Assembly (NCBI GenBank): GCA_963818505.1
Contig: CAWFSJ010000007.1
Location: 124,001-188,000, forward strand
Length of the DNA: 64,000 nucleotides
From: JADKAV01 sp963818505
GTDB lineage: Bacteria > Actinomycetota > Actinomycetes > S36-B12 > UBA10799
Direction: 5' to 3'
Shown here: positions 17,391 to 26,781 of the stretch, piece after piece
Layout of the letters: every line of letters starts with the position of its first letter
Numbering within the stretch: the stretch's first letter is position 1
Made by a program: the position numbers and the translations under genes
Notes under the pieces: model-generated
The model's database searches: none
What the model saw: the letters and a program-made list of their open reading frames with translations, nothing else
What the model was told of the DNA's origin: nothing

Positions 17391-18023
17391 TCAGGTTCGG
17401 GCGTCGGTCTTGGGGAAACCGGAGACCCCGCGCCAGGCCAGCACGGACATGATGTGGGAGGCCTGATCGCGCGGGATCCGCCCCTGTTCGCGCAGCCAGT
17501 AGCGGGCGGCGGTTTGTGCCATGCCGGTCAATCCGGTGGCCATGAGCATCGACTGATCTTCCGGTAGTCCGGTGTCGGCAGCGATCACGTGACTGATTGC
17601 CAAGGCGCAGCGGGAGTCGGTGCCCTCGACGATGGCCCCCACCGCCGGCTCATTGGTGAGATCGCTCTCGAAGATCAGCCGGAAGGCGGCCGCCTTGTCG
17701 TCCACGAATGCGAAGTAGGCCTCAATGGCGGCCCTCACTCGCAGGTTGTTGTCATGGGTCCCGTCGAGGGCAAGTTGTACTCGATCGACGAGGTCCTGAC
17801 TGGACTGTTCCAGCAGCGCGAGGTAGAGGTCCAGTTTGCTGGGGAAGTGCTGGTACAGCACCGGCTTGCTCACACCGGCTGTCTCGGCGATCTCGTCCAT
17901 GGCCGCGGCGTGGTAGCCCCGCTCGACGAACACCTCTTGAGCCGAGGCTAGAAGTTGCTCACGCCGTGCTTGGCGGGGCAGCCGGACGCCGCGGCGGGCA
18001 GGCTCGGCGGAGGACACATTCAC
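17391..18023 (-). CDS. TetR family transcriptional regulator
   Basis: The 210-residue protein has a TetR N-terminal DNA-binding domain: RREQLLASAQEVFVERG, then the helix-turn-helix MDEIAETAGVSKPVLYQHF. The C-terminal ligand domain resembles the actinobacterial group found next to DUF3107 (Rv3208-like). It is divergent from an alpha/beta-hydrolase gene, and a palindrome just upstream of its start is a likely operator, so it may repress itself and the hydrolase. Confidence 0.9.
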   Translation of the reverse strand: MNVSSAEPARRGVRLPRQARREQLLASAQEVFVERGYHAAAMDEIAETAGVSKPVLYQHFPSKLDLYLALLEQSSQDLVDRVQLALDGTHDNNLRVRAAIEAYFAFVDDKAAAFRLIFESDLTNEPAVGAIVEGTDSRCALAISHVIAADTGLPEDQSMLMATGLTGMAQTAARYWLREQGRIPRDQASHIMSVLAWRGVSGFPKTDART

Positions 18024-18029
18024 CTATGT

Positions 18030-18041
18030 TACTCAGCAGTA
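18030..18041. promoter_or_regulatory. Candidate TetR operator
   Basis: TACTCAGCAGTA is an inverted repeat (TACT and AGTA around four bases) centred about 12 bases upstream of the TetR start codon and within the divergent region before the hydrolase. The form and place suit autorepression; binding is inferred only. Confidence 0.4.
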
Positions 18042-18095
18042 GGTTTAGTGTCTCGGATGGCCTCGTGATCGTTGTGGCGGCGCTACGGTAGGACG

Positions 18096-18977
18096 GTGAC
18101 GGTGCGAGAGCGGGTCCCGGGAATCGAATCCCGGATCGACGACAACGACGTGTTCATCCGTGAGGTAGGAGTGGGCACGCCGGCCCTCTTCGTGCATGGT
18201 CTCGGTGGCAACTCCACGAACTGGACCGATCTCATGTGGATGCTGTCGGACCGTCTCGAATGCGTCGCCCCGGATCTTCCAGGATTCGGGCGCAGCGGTC
18301 CGGCGGCCACCGGAAGTTACACACCACAGGCGCAGGCTGACGTGCTCGCGGATCTGGTGGCCAAGCGGTTCAGTGAACCGATCCATCTGTTCGGCAACTC
18401 CATGGGCGGGGCAATCAGCGTGCAGTTGGCGGGCCGGCATCCCGACCTCGTGCGATCGATGACTCTGATCTCGCCGGCGATGCCTGACCTGGTGCCCATG
18501 CGCACCAACGTCCAACTGCCAGTGATCGCTTTGCCGGGGGTAGGCGAACGCCTCGCGACACGGATCGCGAAACTGCCGGTCGAGAAGCGGGTCCAGGCCA
18601 CGCTCAACCTCGTCTACGCGGACCCGTCGTGTGTCCCGCCTGAGCGGGTGGCCGAGGCGCAGGAGGATGTCCGCTTGCTCGCGGAGAAACCGTGGGTCGG
18701 CGAGGCGTTCCAGTCGGCCCTGCGCGGGATCCTGGGGACCTACTTCGATCGCGGCCCGGACGCGCCGTGGAAACTGGCGGAGCGTGTGAAGGTCCCGGTC
18801 CTGCTCATCTACGGACAGCAGGACAAACTCGTCAACGCCCGGTCCGCCCGACGGGCATCGAAGCACTTCCTGCACTCGCGCGTCATGATCCTGCCTCGCT
18901 CGGGGCACGTCTCACAGATGGAACATCCGGAGATGGTCGAGCGCGCATGGCGCCATTTGATAGAGCCGTATGCATGA
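18096..18977 (+). CDS. Alpha/beta-hydrolase
   Basis: The 294-residue hydrolase has VHGLGGNSTNW (oxyanion loop), nucleophile Ser102 in GNSMGG, the acid in YGQQDKL and the His in SGHVSQMEHP. GTG 18096 is taken as start; the frame also allows TTG 18072 and GTG 18102. It is divergent from the TetR gene. The substrate is unknown; neighbouring genes do not point to a pathway. Confidence 0.85.
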   Translation: MTVRERVPGIESRIDDNDVFIREVGVGTPALFVHGLGGNSTNWTDLMWMLSDRLECVAPDLPGFGRSGPAATGSYTPQAQADVLADLVAKRFSEPIHLFGNSMGGAISVQLAGRHPDLVRSMTLISPAMPDLVPMRTNVQLPVIALPGVGERLATRIAKLPVEKRVQATLNLVYADPSCVPPERVAEAQEDVRLLAEKPWVGEAFQSALRGILGTYFDRGPDAPWKLAERVKVPVLLIYGQQDKLVNARSARRASKHFLHSRVMILPRSGHVSQMEHPEMVERAWRHLIEPYA

Positions 18978-19658
18978 TCAGCCGAGGAACTGGTAGCTGC
19001 TGACCAGCATCCCCAAGTACATGAACGGGATCGCGATGATCCCTGCGATGGTTGCAAGCCTCGCCCGGCTGCGGGCACCACGCACGAGGGCGTACGTCGC
19101 GATGCACAGAGCAACCTCGGGAAGCAGGACGTAGACCGCCACCCCTGCTAGCCTCGCCACATCCACCGGCTCCCACAACGGGATCGCAGGGGCCACCCAT
19201 TCCGCGGCGATGAACAAGCACAAGCCTGCGACCGCGACCGTGACGAAGGCGCTGACAACCCCGCGCCGGGCTTCGACGTCGCGACCGATCATCATGAGCG
19301 GCAGCAATGCGATCGTCCACATGCCCGCCATGAAGAGGGGCATCGTTCCGATGTACCAGGCGCCGGTATTGGGGAAGTTGAGCGTGCCCAGTACGGCGGA
19401 CAGGAACCAGTCCGGAAGGACCATGAGCACGCTCATGGGTGCTAGTACCGCCCACGTGATCCACAGGGCATCATCGGAGGTTCGCCGGGCGACAATCGGC
19501 AGCGCGACGTTGTACATGACAACCAGGGCCATCACCCGCAGCCCGATCTGCGTGACCGGGACCAGTAGCAGGACCACAGCAACGGCCGCGAACACGATGT
19601 GGAATCCGACCCACCTCGACCGCAGACCTTCTTCCGGCGGGGAAACCACTTGAACCAT
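18978..19658 (-). CDS. Hypothetical polytopic membrane protein
   Basis: The 226-residue protein from ATG 19658 (MVQVVSPPEEGL) has about six membrane helices with few charged residues between them, and conserved-looking polar spots such as PDWF and EWVAPAIPLW. The frame is open further upstream but that part runs into the moeZ region. I do not recognise a family. It converges on the hydrolase with no gap. Confidence 0.6.
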   Translation of the reverse strand: MVQVVSPPEEGLRSRWVGFHIVFAAVAVVLLLVPVTQIGLRVMALVVMYNVALPIVARRTSDDALWITWAVLAPMSVLMVLPDWFLSAVLGTLNFPNTGAWYIGTMPLFMAGMWTIALLPLMMIGRDVEARRGVVSAFVTVAVAGLCLFIAAEWVAPAIPLWEPVDVARLAGVAVYVLLPEVALCIATYALVRGARSRARLATIAGIIAIPFMYLGMLVSSYQFLG

Positions 19659-19775
19659 GGGGGAAGTCTGGCACGGGGCAGGCCGGTGCGCACTGCATCG
19701 CGATACCCCCCGGGAGTCCTGCGCACCGCCGGTCATGGCACGGTTGTGCGAAGGAACCAACCCCTGGAGCATGTG

Positions 19776-20948
19776 GTGAAACTAGCGCCATTGGTCGAGC
19801 CCGCAGCCGACCTGACCGTTGACGAAGTGCGCCGGTACAGCCGGCACATCATCATCCCTGAGATCGGGATGATGGGACAGAAGCGTCTGAAGAACGCCAA
19901 GGTCCTGTGTGTGGGTGCTGGCGGTTTGGGATCCCCGGCGCTGATGTACCTTGCGGCCGCTGGTGTGGGGACCCTGGGTGTCGTCGAGTTCGACGTGGTC
20001 GACGAGTCGAACCTTCAGCGTCAGATCATCCACGGGCAGAGCGACATCGGCCGTCCCAAGGCTGAGTCAGCCGCCGACGCGATCGCGGAGATCAACCCAC
20101 TCATCAACGTGGTCGTACACAATGAACGCCTCGACAACGACAACGTGCTGCAGATCTTCGCCCAGTACGACCTGATCGTCGACGGTACGGACAACTTCGC
20201 GACCCGGTACATGGTCAACGATGCCTGCGTCCTGCTCGACAAGCCCTACGTCTGGGGCTCCATCTTCAGGTTCGAAGGCCAGGCCTCGGTGTTCTGGGAG
20301 TCCCAGGGACCGCAGTACCGCGATCTCTACCCCGAGCCGCCGCCGCCCGGGATGGTCCCGTCCTGTGCCGAGGGTGGCGTGCTGGGAGTCCTGTGTGCAT
20401 CCATCGGTTCGATCATGGGCACCGAGGCAGTCAAGCTGATCACTGGCGTGGGGGAGACCCTGCTGGGCAGGCTGATGATCTACGACGCCCTGGAGATGAG
20501 CTACCGGACGGTCAAGATCCGCAAGCACCCGGACACGATCCAGGTGACCGGCCTGATCGACTACGACTACTTCTGCGGAACGGTCTCGGACGAGGCCGCC
20601 GAAGCCGCCAGGGACTCCACGATCAGTGTCAAGGACCTGCAACTGATGCTGGAGCAGCGACAGCGCGGCGAGCGCGACTTCGTGCTCATCGACGTGCGTG
20701 AACCCAACGAGTGGGACATCGTCAACATCCCGGGTGCGGTGCTCGTGCCCAAGGGGGAGTTCCTCTCCGGTGAGGCCCTGGGAACGCTTCCCCAGGACAA
20801 GCAGGTCGTGTTGACCTGCAAGATCGGTGGTCGATCGGCCGAGGTGCTCGCGCTCGTGAAAGCGGCCGGCTTCGCCGACGCTGTGCATGTGGGTGGTGGC
20901 GTGGTCGCTTGGGTCAACCAGATCGAGCCGGAGAAGCCCAACTACTAG
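19776..20948 (+). CDS. moeZ: MoeZ: adenylyltransferase/sulfurtransferase (MoeB-rhodanese fusion)
   Basis: The 390-residue protein joins an E1-like adenylation domain (YSRHIIIPEIG, GAGGLGSP at 47-54, FATRYMVNDAC) to a C-terminal rhodanese domain whose active loop is CKIGGRS with Cys348. Such proteins adenylate and then thiocarboxylate the C-terminal Gly of small sulfur carriers for molybdopterin, cysteine or thiamine-type pathways. GTG 19776 lies six bases after TGGAG; GTG 19773 is an alternative. The place two genes before adnA corresponds to mycobacterial moeZ. Confidence 0.95.
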   Translation: MKLAPLVEPAADLTVDEVRRYSRHIIIPEIGMMGQKRLKNAKVLCVGAGGLGSPALMYLAAAGVGTLGVVEFDVVDESNLQRQIIHGQSDIGRPKAESAADAIAEINPLINVVVHNERLDNDNVLQIFAQYDLIVDGTDNFATRYMVNDACVLLDKPYVWGSIFRFEGQASVFWESQGPQYRDLYPEPPPPGMVPSCAEGGVLGVLCASIGSIMGTEAVKLITGVGETLLGRLMIYDALEMSYRTVKIRKHPDTIQVTGLIDYDYFCGTVSDEAAEAARDSTISVKDLQLMLEQRQRGERDFVLIDVREPNEWDIVNIPGAVLVPKGEFLSGEALGTLPQDKQVVLTCKIGGRSAEVLALVKAAGFADAVHVGGGVVAWVNQIEPEKPNY

Positions 20949-20951
20949 GGC

Positions 20952-23615
20952 TTACAGCAACTCGTTCTTCTGCAGTGAGTTGAAGGCGAACCAGCCCGGG
21001 ATGGTGGGCAGCCAGAACGTGGTGAGCCGGAACAGCAGCACCGACGAGACGGCGATGCCGCCGGGGATCCCGGCTGCCGTCAGACCCGCCGAGAGGGCTG
21101 CCTCGACAGCGCCCAAACCGCCCGGGGTGGGAGCGGCCTGCCCGATGGTTGCTCCCGCCAGATAGACCACGGCGATGGCGGCCAGGGGTGCCGAACCTCC
21201 GAACGCCCAAACGCACACCGTGAGGCACGCGATGTAGCCGAGGTTCAGTAGCAGGATCCCGCCGACGCCGCTGCTGAGTTTCCTCGGCTGCTGCAGCAGG
21301 GTCAGTAGTCGAGGCCCCACCTGCTGGAAGATCGGGCGGATGCGTCGAGTGATCCAGTGCCGGCTCCACGGCAGTAGCAGCAGCAGGATGGCGGCGACCA
21401 GGCCCACGACGATGACGAAGACGGCCCAGGAAGGCGGCGTGAATTCGTTCTCCGCACGGGTTCCTGCCACCACGCCGAAACCGAGCAGGAGGAGTAGGTG
21501 GACGACGAAGGCCATGACTTGGGAGACCCCGACGCTGGCTGCACCCAGGGCTGGATGGACCCCTGCTCGTTGCAGGTAGCGCAGGTTGACCGCAACGGCA
21601 CCCAAAGTGGGCGGTGAGATGAGGGTGGCGAAAGAGGCCGCCAGTTGGGCTTGGAACGTGCGGAAGAACTGCAGCTTCTCTGGTACGAACCCGTCGAGTG
21701 CCATGGCCGCGGCGACATAGGTCAGCCCCGACAGGATCAGCGCGACGAACGCGAGATCCCAGCGAGCATCGGTCAGCAAGGTGTTGAGGTTCACCTGTGC
21801 GAGTTGGGTCAGCAGGATGTATCCCGCCACCGTCCCGGCCACTAGCGTCAGGAGAAGTCGCGGACGCAGCCTCTCCAGTTCCACCTGTTCGGGGTTCGGG
21901 TTCGGCGACATCTCAAGCAGCAGGTCGCGCAACTCCACAAGGATCGCTTTGCGCTTTCGGATCGCCTTGCGGGTCTCGGAGCTCAAAGCGATGGGTTGCA
22001 GCACTCCCAGGGCTTTGACCAGGCGTAGCGGCCCGAGAACCCGCTGACCTGAGGCGACGGCCCGGTCGGGGCTGGTCAACATTGACAGGGTGCACAACAG
22101 TTCGGCCAGATCCACCCGCTGGGCCACGTCGCTTGCGGCGATCGAACCGTCCTCGGAGTGCAGCAGCCACACCTTGCCGTGGTCGTCGCGCAACAGATGG
22201 CTGCCAGTCAGTGAGCGGTGCGTTATGCCTCTGTCGTGCATGGTGCGCATGGCCCGCCAGGCGCTGTCCAGGTCGGCGTCGGTGAGGTCGGCACCGATCT
22301 GGTCGAATGTGCGGCCGTCGATGCGTGGGAAGGCCACCAGAGCGGCGTCCTCGTTGACCTGGACAGCCGCCAGCAGTTCGGGAGTGGGCGCGCCCGAAGC
22401 GACACCGGCATAGGCCTGAAGGGCCGTGCGCTCGAGTCTGCGCCGCATACTCATCCGTGAGGGCGCGCTGTCGTCGCGCACGCGCAGGGTGCGCCACACG
22501 CTTGCCGCCACACCGGCCCCTTCGAGGTCACGGTCCAGCACGAGCACGTTGAGGGTCTCACCGGTTCGGGTTGTGGCCACGTAGCGCCGGCCCGCGCTGA
22601 ACTCGCGGTGGGCGCGAAGCACTGTTACGGGATACCCGACTTCCTCCAGAGCTGTGGCGACAGACAGACCTGATGGGCGGGTGGTCGGTGTGCCCAAGCT
22701 GTAGCGCATCGCGAGCCCCACGGCCCAGCCCATCAGGATGGACAGCGCCAACGCCGTTGCAGTGACCCCGCCGGTGACCACGTTGGCCAGCACGATGGCT
22801 GCGACGACCACGAGCGACACCGGCCCGAATCGAGGGCGTTCGATGAGTCTGGCAATTGTGATGAACGCGACCAGACCAGCCAGGATGGCGTTCAGTGGCG
22901 GCAACTGCCCTGGGGTCTCCTGGCCGGTGAGCGTGACCAGCAGGCGTGGGTTCGGGTAGCGCGTGATCAGCCAGGCCACGGCCGTGGTGAGCAGTACCCC
23001 CACCGCCAGTCCTGCAAGGGCCTCAGCCAACATCCGCCCGCGTCTGCGCAACATGAGATCGAACGCCGCCGCGATCGGCAGTGCCAGCACGCCGAGCAGG
23101 CCGATGAGGTTGGCGGCGACCACGATCACTTGCGGGATGCGCCCGGACGCCTTGGTCAAGTCGGACTCCAGCCCCTGTGCAGTCGATGAGGCGAAGTACG
23201 AGACGGCCAGGATCAGGGCGGCCGTTGCGAAGGCGGAGACAAGCCTCAATAGATCGATCGGCCGGCGAAGCCGCCGCGGGATGACATCTGCCTCGATGAC
23301 CACGGTCTCGGGATCTGCCTCGCGGCCCATCGTGGGGGCGGGAGGCGTCTGCGGGTGCGGTCGGGGGGGCTCGACATCTGTCTGCTGGACCTGCGCATCG
23401 TTGCCCTCGGGCTCCGGGGCGAACGGCGAGGCTGTGGGCGGCGCGGGATCCAGATCGACCGTTGGGGTCTCGAACGACCCGTTCGAGGCCGGCTCGAAGT
23501 GTCCGGGGAGTCTTATCGTCGGGTGTTCGCCCTCACCAGCAGGCTCCGGCGGCCCGGCCGCCTGATTGGAGTCTGCGCTGGTCACCTCTGAATGGTGACA
23601 GATGCCTGCCGCCAT
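20952..23615 (-). CDS. LPG-synthase/UPF0104-type flippase-like protein with a degenerate kinase-like domain
   Basis: About 887 residues. A disordered acidic N-terminus (about 1-110) is followed by roughly seven membrane helices, then a soluble domain laid out like a protein or antibiotic kinase, and finally a UPF0104/lysylphosphatidylglycerol synthase membrane domain (LAGATIGQAAPTPGGLGAVEA). In the soluble domain the catalytic-loop region reads THRSL (about residue 465) where kinases have HRD or HGD, and the metal-binding DFG position reads HSEDG, so catalysis looks lost. ATG 23615 is preferred; GTG 23585 is also possible. It diverges from adnA, a place where many actinobacteria carry related genes. 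A role in lipid or glycan translocation is inferred. Confidence 0.8.
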   Translation of the reverse strand: MAAGICHHSEVTSADSNQAAGPPEPAGEGEHPTIRLPGHFEPASNGSFETPTVDLDPAPPTASPFAPEPEGNDAQVQQTDVEPPRPHPQTPPAPTMGREADPETVVIEADVIPRRLRRPIDLLRLVSAFATAALILAVSYFASSTAQGLESDLTKASGRIPQVIVVAANLIGLLGVLALPIAAAFDLMLRRRGRMLAEALAGLAVGVLLTTAVAWLITRYPNPRLLVTLTGQETPGQLPPLNAILAGLVAFITIARLIERPRFGPVSLVVVAAIVLANVVTGGVTATALALSILMGWAVGLAMRYSLGTPTTRPSGLSVATALEEVGYPVTVLRAHREFSAGRRYVATTRTGETLNVLVLDRDLEGAGVAASVWRTLRVRDDSAPSRMSMRRRLERTALQAYAGVASGAPTPELLAAVQVNEDAALVAFPRIDGRTFDQIGADLTDADLDSAWRAMRTMHDRGITHRSLTGSHLLRDDHGKVWLLHSEDGSIAASDVAQRVDLAELLCTLSMLTSPDRAVASGQRVLGPLRLVKALGVLQPIALSSETRKAIRKRKAILVELRDLLLEMSPNPNPEQVELERLRPRLLLTLVAGTVAGYILLTQLAQVNLNTLLTDARWDLAFVALILSGLTYVAAAMALDGFVPEKLQFFRTFQAQLAASFATLISPPTLGAVAVNLRYLQRAGVHPALGAASVGVSQVMAFVVHLLLLLGFGVVAGTRAENEFTPPSWAVFVIVVGLVAAILLLLLPWSRHWITRRIRPIFQQVGPRLLTLLQQPRKLSSGVGGILLLNLGYIACLTVCVWAFGGSAPLAAIAVVYLAGATIGQAAPTPGGLGAVEAALSAGLTAAGIPGGIAVSSVLLFRLTTFWLPTIPGWFAFNSLQKNELL

Positions 23616-23688
23616 GACTGTCTGCGTGTCCGCGACGCCTGCCGTGAGCGCCGGCGCGGATGTCGCACCCCTGTGATGTGCTGTGCGC

Positions 23689-26600
23689 ATGGCCATCCAA
23701 CTCAACTGGCCGACGGCGGGGACCTACTCATTCGTACCCGACCCGGCGCAGGCGGCAGTCATCGCACATAGACGCGGGAATCTGCGTGTTCTCGCAGGTC
23801 CGGGCACGGGCAAGACCAGCGTCATCGTCGCTGCGATCCATGAGCGCCTGAACCGGGGTGAACCAGCCGACTCGATGCTGGTCCTGACCTATGGGCGTCT
23901 GGCTGCCCAGGAATTGCGTGACCGGCTCGCCGTCGGTTCCCAGGCCGTGCCGGTGGCGACCACTTTCCATTCCTTGGCCTTCAGGCTCCTGATGTCGCAC
24001 GATCCCGGGTTGCGGCTGATGGGTGCGCCCGAGCAGGACGCAGTGTTGCGTGAGATCGTCGCCAAGACTTCCTATCTGCCCGAGCAGTTGGAGGTGGCCA
24101 GAACCAGCCGCGGTCTCACCGACCAGGTCCGCCAGTTCATTGCCACACGCCAGTCGCTGGGTCAGGCACCGATGCCAGGCGGTAACGGCCCGTTCTCCGG
24201 CGTCGAAGCCATCTACGGGGAGTACCTGGACATCATTGGTTTCGCCGGGGCCATGGACTACGCGGAGCTGATCCGCCGGGCCACGGCCGTGGTGAGTACC
24301 CAGCCCCCCGAGCAGGTCCGCAGGATCCGGACGATCTTCGTCGATGAGTACCAGGACACCGACCCCGCCCAGGTGGGGCTTCTGCGCGCCCTGGCAGCAC
24401 TTGGAGCGGATGTGGTGGCGGTGGGCGACCCCGACCAGTCGATCTACGGGTTCAGGGGTGCCGATGCGAACGGCATCCTGCGATTCGACCAGGACTTCCC
24501 GCACCCTTCATGCACGACCGTCGCTCTGGGCGCGACCCGTCGTTTGGGCGGCCAGATCGCCGAAGTCGCACGCAGGGTGGTGCCCAGCAACGCACTAGGT
24601 CCGGTGCCCGTCGAACAGGTGCGCAGGCACCGCATGCCTGAGGCTCAGGGTGATCCGGCCGGAGAGGTCTCGATCCGGACCTATGAGTCCGAGGCGGCCG
24701 CGGCCGACCACATCTGTGACCTGTTGCGTCGGGTCCATGCGGGCACCTCGCAGGTGTTCCAAGGACTTCAGCTGGACTGGTCGGACATGGCGGTGCTGGT
24801 GCGTTCAGGCAACCGGGACATCCCCGCACTGCAGCGAGCGTTCCTGGCAGCGGGTATCCCGATCCAGATCGCCCGAGACGACATCCCGTTGGCCCTCACG
24901 GCATCGGTCCGTCCGTTGCTGGACGTACTCCGGGTTGCCGCCGAGCCTGAAAGCGCACTGACCGGGGACCGGGCCATTTCACTTCTCACCTCGCCATTGG
25001 TGGGCATGGGACCGCAGGACATCACCCGACTGGGTCGTGGTCTGCGCCAGTACGACAGGACCCAGGCCCCGGCCGCGCGGTCCTCGGCCGAACTGATCGT
25101 GCAGGCCCTGCGCGACCAGGAGCTACTCGCCCATGTCGACCCGGACCTGGCCCAGCGCGCAGGCCGCCTGGCCCAGCTCCTCGAAGTCGCCGAACAGAGG
25201 GCGGCAGATGGTGTGGCGCCCTCTCGGATCCTGGACGGAGTGTGGCAGGCCACATCCTGGCCGCAGCATCTACGCAGAGAGGCGCTGGCCGGGGGTAGGC
25301 GTGCCAGGGAGGCCAATCAGGCCCTCGACGCGGTGATGGAGTTGTTCGATCAGGCCGAGCAGATGGACGAGGCGTTCGAGTCAGTCCGGAACGTGTCGCA
25401 GTTCTTGGAGCAGCTGGATGCGCAGGTCATTCCGGCGGCGCCCAACCGGCAGAAGAACTGGAACCGCAATGCCGTACGACTACTGACGGCCCACCGTGCC
25501 AAAGGCAGCCAGTGGCCATTGGTCATCGTGGCGGGCGTGCAGGACGGAGCATGGCCGGACCTGCGGGCGCGCGCATCTCTGCTGACGTCGCAGGAGCAGG
25601 GTTGGCGCGAGCAACAGTTGCTCGACGAGCGGCGCCTGTTCTTCGTGGCTTGCAGCCGGGCATCGCGGGCACTGGTGATCGCTGCGGTCAAGAGCTTGAC
25701 CGAGGACGGCCCGGAACCGTCGGCCTTCCTGGAACTGGCCGCTGGGGACGTCGACGTCGTCGCAGTGAAGGGTCGGCCTCGCACGCCGTTGACCCCCGCC
25801 GGAGTAGTGGCGGGCTTGCGTCAGCAACTACTGGAACCGGATATCTCCAACGCCCTGCGACAGGCCGTGTGGGAGCGACTGTTGGCGCTTGGCGATGACC
25901 TGGACGCCCGGGGCAATCCGATCTTCCCGTGGGCCGATCCCCAGCGCTGGTGGGGTCATCGCGATTGGACCACCAACGACGAGCAACCCTGGTTCGACGT
26001 CGCGAAGCCCCTGCAGTTGTCGGCCTCTGCCGTCGAAGGGTACGTCGGCTGCCCCCGGCGCTGGTTCATGGAGAAGAAGGTCAAGGCCCAGGGCCCGACG
26101 AACACGAAACTTGCGTTCGGCAACATCCTGCATCTGTGTGCCCAAGCAGTGGCCTCCGGGGAGTTGGCCGCTACGGAGGAGGACATCGACGAGGTTCTCG
26201 AAGGCGTGTGGCACGCGGTGGGCTATGAGGCGGGGTGGCAGTCGCGCTTCGAGCGCGATCAGGCGCGAGCCGCCACTCGCCGGCTGCTCAAGTGGATGAA
26301 GCAAACCCCTGGGGACTTCGTCGGCGCCGAGATCGGGTTCGAGCAGGAGATCGAACTCGGCTGCGGTGAGTCCGTCGTCGTTCGCGGAAAGGCCGACCGG
26401 GTGGACAAGGTGGACGAGCAGTTGCTCATCACGGACTTCAAGACCGGCAAACCCATACGGTTGGCTGACGCGGCAACACATGTGCAACTCGGGCTTTACA
26501 GATGGGTCGCGGACCTCGGCGCGTTGGGGCCGGGTAGCGACGCGATTGCGCAGTTGTTGTTCCTGCGGGAGGACCCTCCGAAGAAGCAGCCGGAGTTAGG

Positions 26601-26781
26601 GGCGAAGGTCATGGCCCAGCAGACCCCCGACGTGCCGGACTGGTTGGAGCCTGTGCTTGAGACCGCGGTTGCTGGTCTGCGCGCGGAGATCGCCCCCGCT
26701 CGGCCTGGCGCCTTCTGCAGGGTGTGCGTTGTAGCCACGTCCTGCCCAGCCGACCCTAGGGGTAAGGAGGTGCGGCCGTGA
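23689..26781 (+). CDS. adnA: AdnA: helicase-nuclease subunit for DNA end resection
   Basis: The 1030-residue protein has an N-terminal UvrD-like motor with Walker A AGPGTGKT (36-43), VDEYQDTDPAQ and GDPDQSIYGFRGA. A RecB-family nuclease domain ends the protein, with the DxK motif at Asp916/Lys918 (TDFKTGKP) and four cysteines for an Fe-S cluster: Cys788, Cys1010, Cys1013 and Cys1019. With AdnB it should resect double-strand breaks for recombination, the actinobacterial counterpart of RecBCD/AddAB. ATG 23689 is chosen over GTG 23683. Its stop overlaps the adnB start by 4 bases. Confidence 0.94.
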   Translation: MAIQLNWPTAGTYSFVPDPAQAAVIAHRRGNLRVLAGPGTGKTSVIVAAIHERLNRGEPADSMLVLTYGRLAAQELRDRLAVGSQAVPVATTFHSLAFRLLMSHDPGLRLMGAPEQDAVLREIVAKTSYLPEQLEVARTSRGLTDQVRQFIATRQSLGQAPMPGGNGPFSGVEAIYGEYLDIIGFAGAMDYAELIRRATAVVSTQPPEQVRRIRTIFVDEYQDTDPAQVGLLRALAALGADVVAVGDPDQSIYGFRGADANGILRFDQDFPHPSCTTVALGATRRLGGQIAEVARRVVPSNALGPVPVEQVRRHRMPEAQGDPAGEVSIRTYESEAAAADHICDLLRRVHAGTSQVFQGLQLDWSDMAVLVRSGNRDIPALQRAFLAAGIPIQIARDDIPLALTASVRPLLDVLRVAAEPESALTGDRAISLLTSPLVGMGPQDITRLGRGLRQYDRTQAPAARSSAELIVQALRDQELLAHVDPDLAQRAGRLAQLLEVAEQRAADGVAPSRILDGVWQATSWPQHLRREALAGGRRAREANQALDAVMELFDQAEQMDEAFESVRNVSQFLEQLDAQVIPAAPNRQKNWNRNAVRLLTAHRAKGSQWPLVIVAGVQDGAWPDLRARASLLTSQEQGWREQQLLDERRLFFVACSRASRALVIAAVKSLTEDGPEPSAFLELAAGDVDVVAVKGRPRTPLTPAGVVAGLRQQLLEPDISNALRQAVWERLLALGDDLDARGNPIFPWADPQRWWGHRDWTTNDEQPWFDVAKPLQLSASAVEGYVGCPRRWFMEKKVKAQGPTNTKLAFGNILHLCAQAVASGELAATEEDIDEVLEGVWHAVGYEAGWQSRFERDQARAATRRLLKWMKQTPGDFVGAEIGFEQEIELGCGESVVVRGKADRVDKVDEQLLITDFKTGKPIRLADAATHVQLGLYRWVADLGALGPGSDAIAQLLFLREDPPKKQPELGAKVMAQQTPDVPDWLEPVLETAVAGLRAEIAPARPGAFCRVCVVATSCPADPRGKEVRP

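Noticed and set aside
20067..20888. A long open frame opposite moeZ
   Set aside because: Shadow frame without domain; moeZ is unmistakable.
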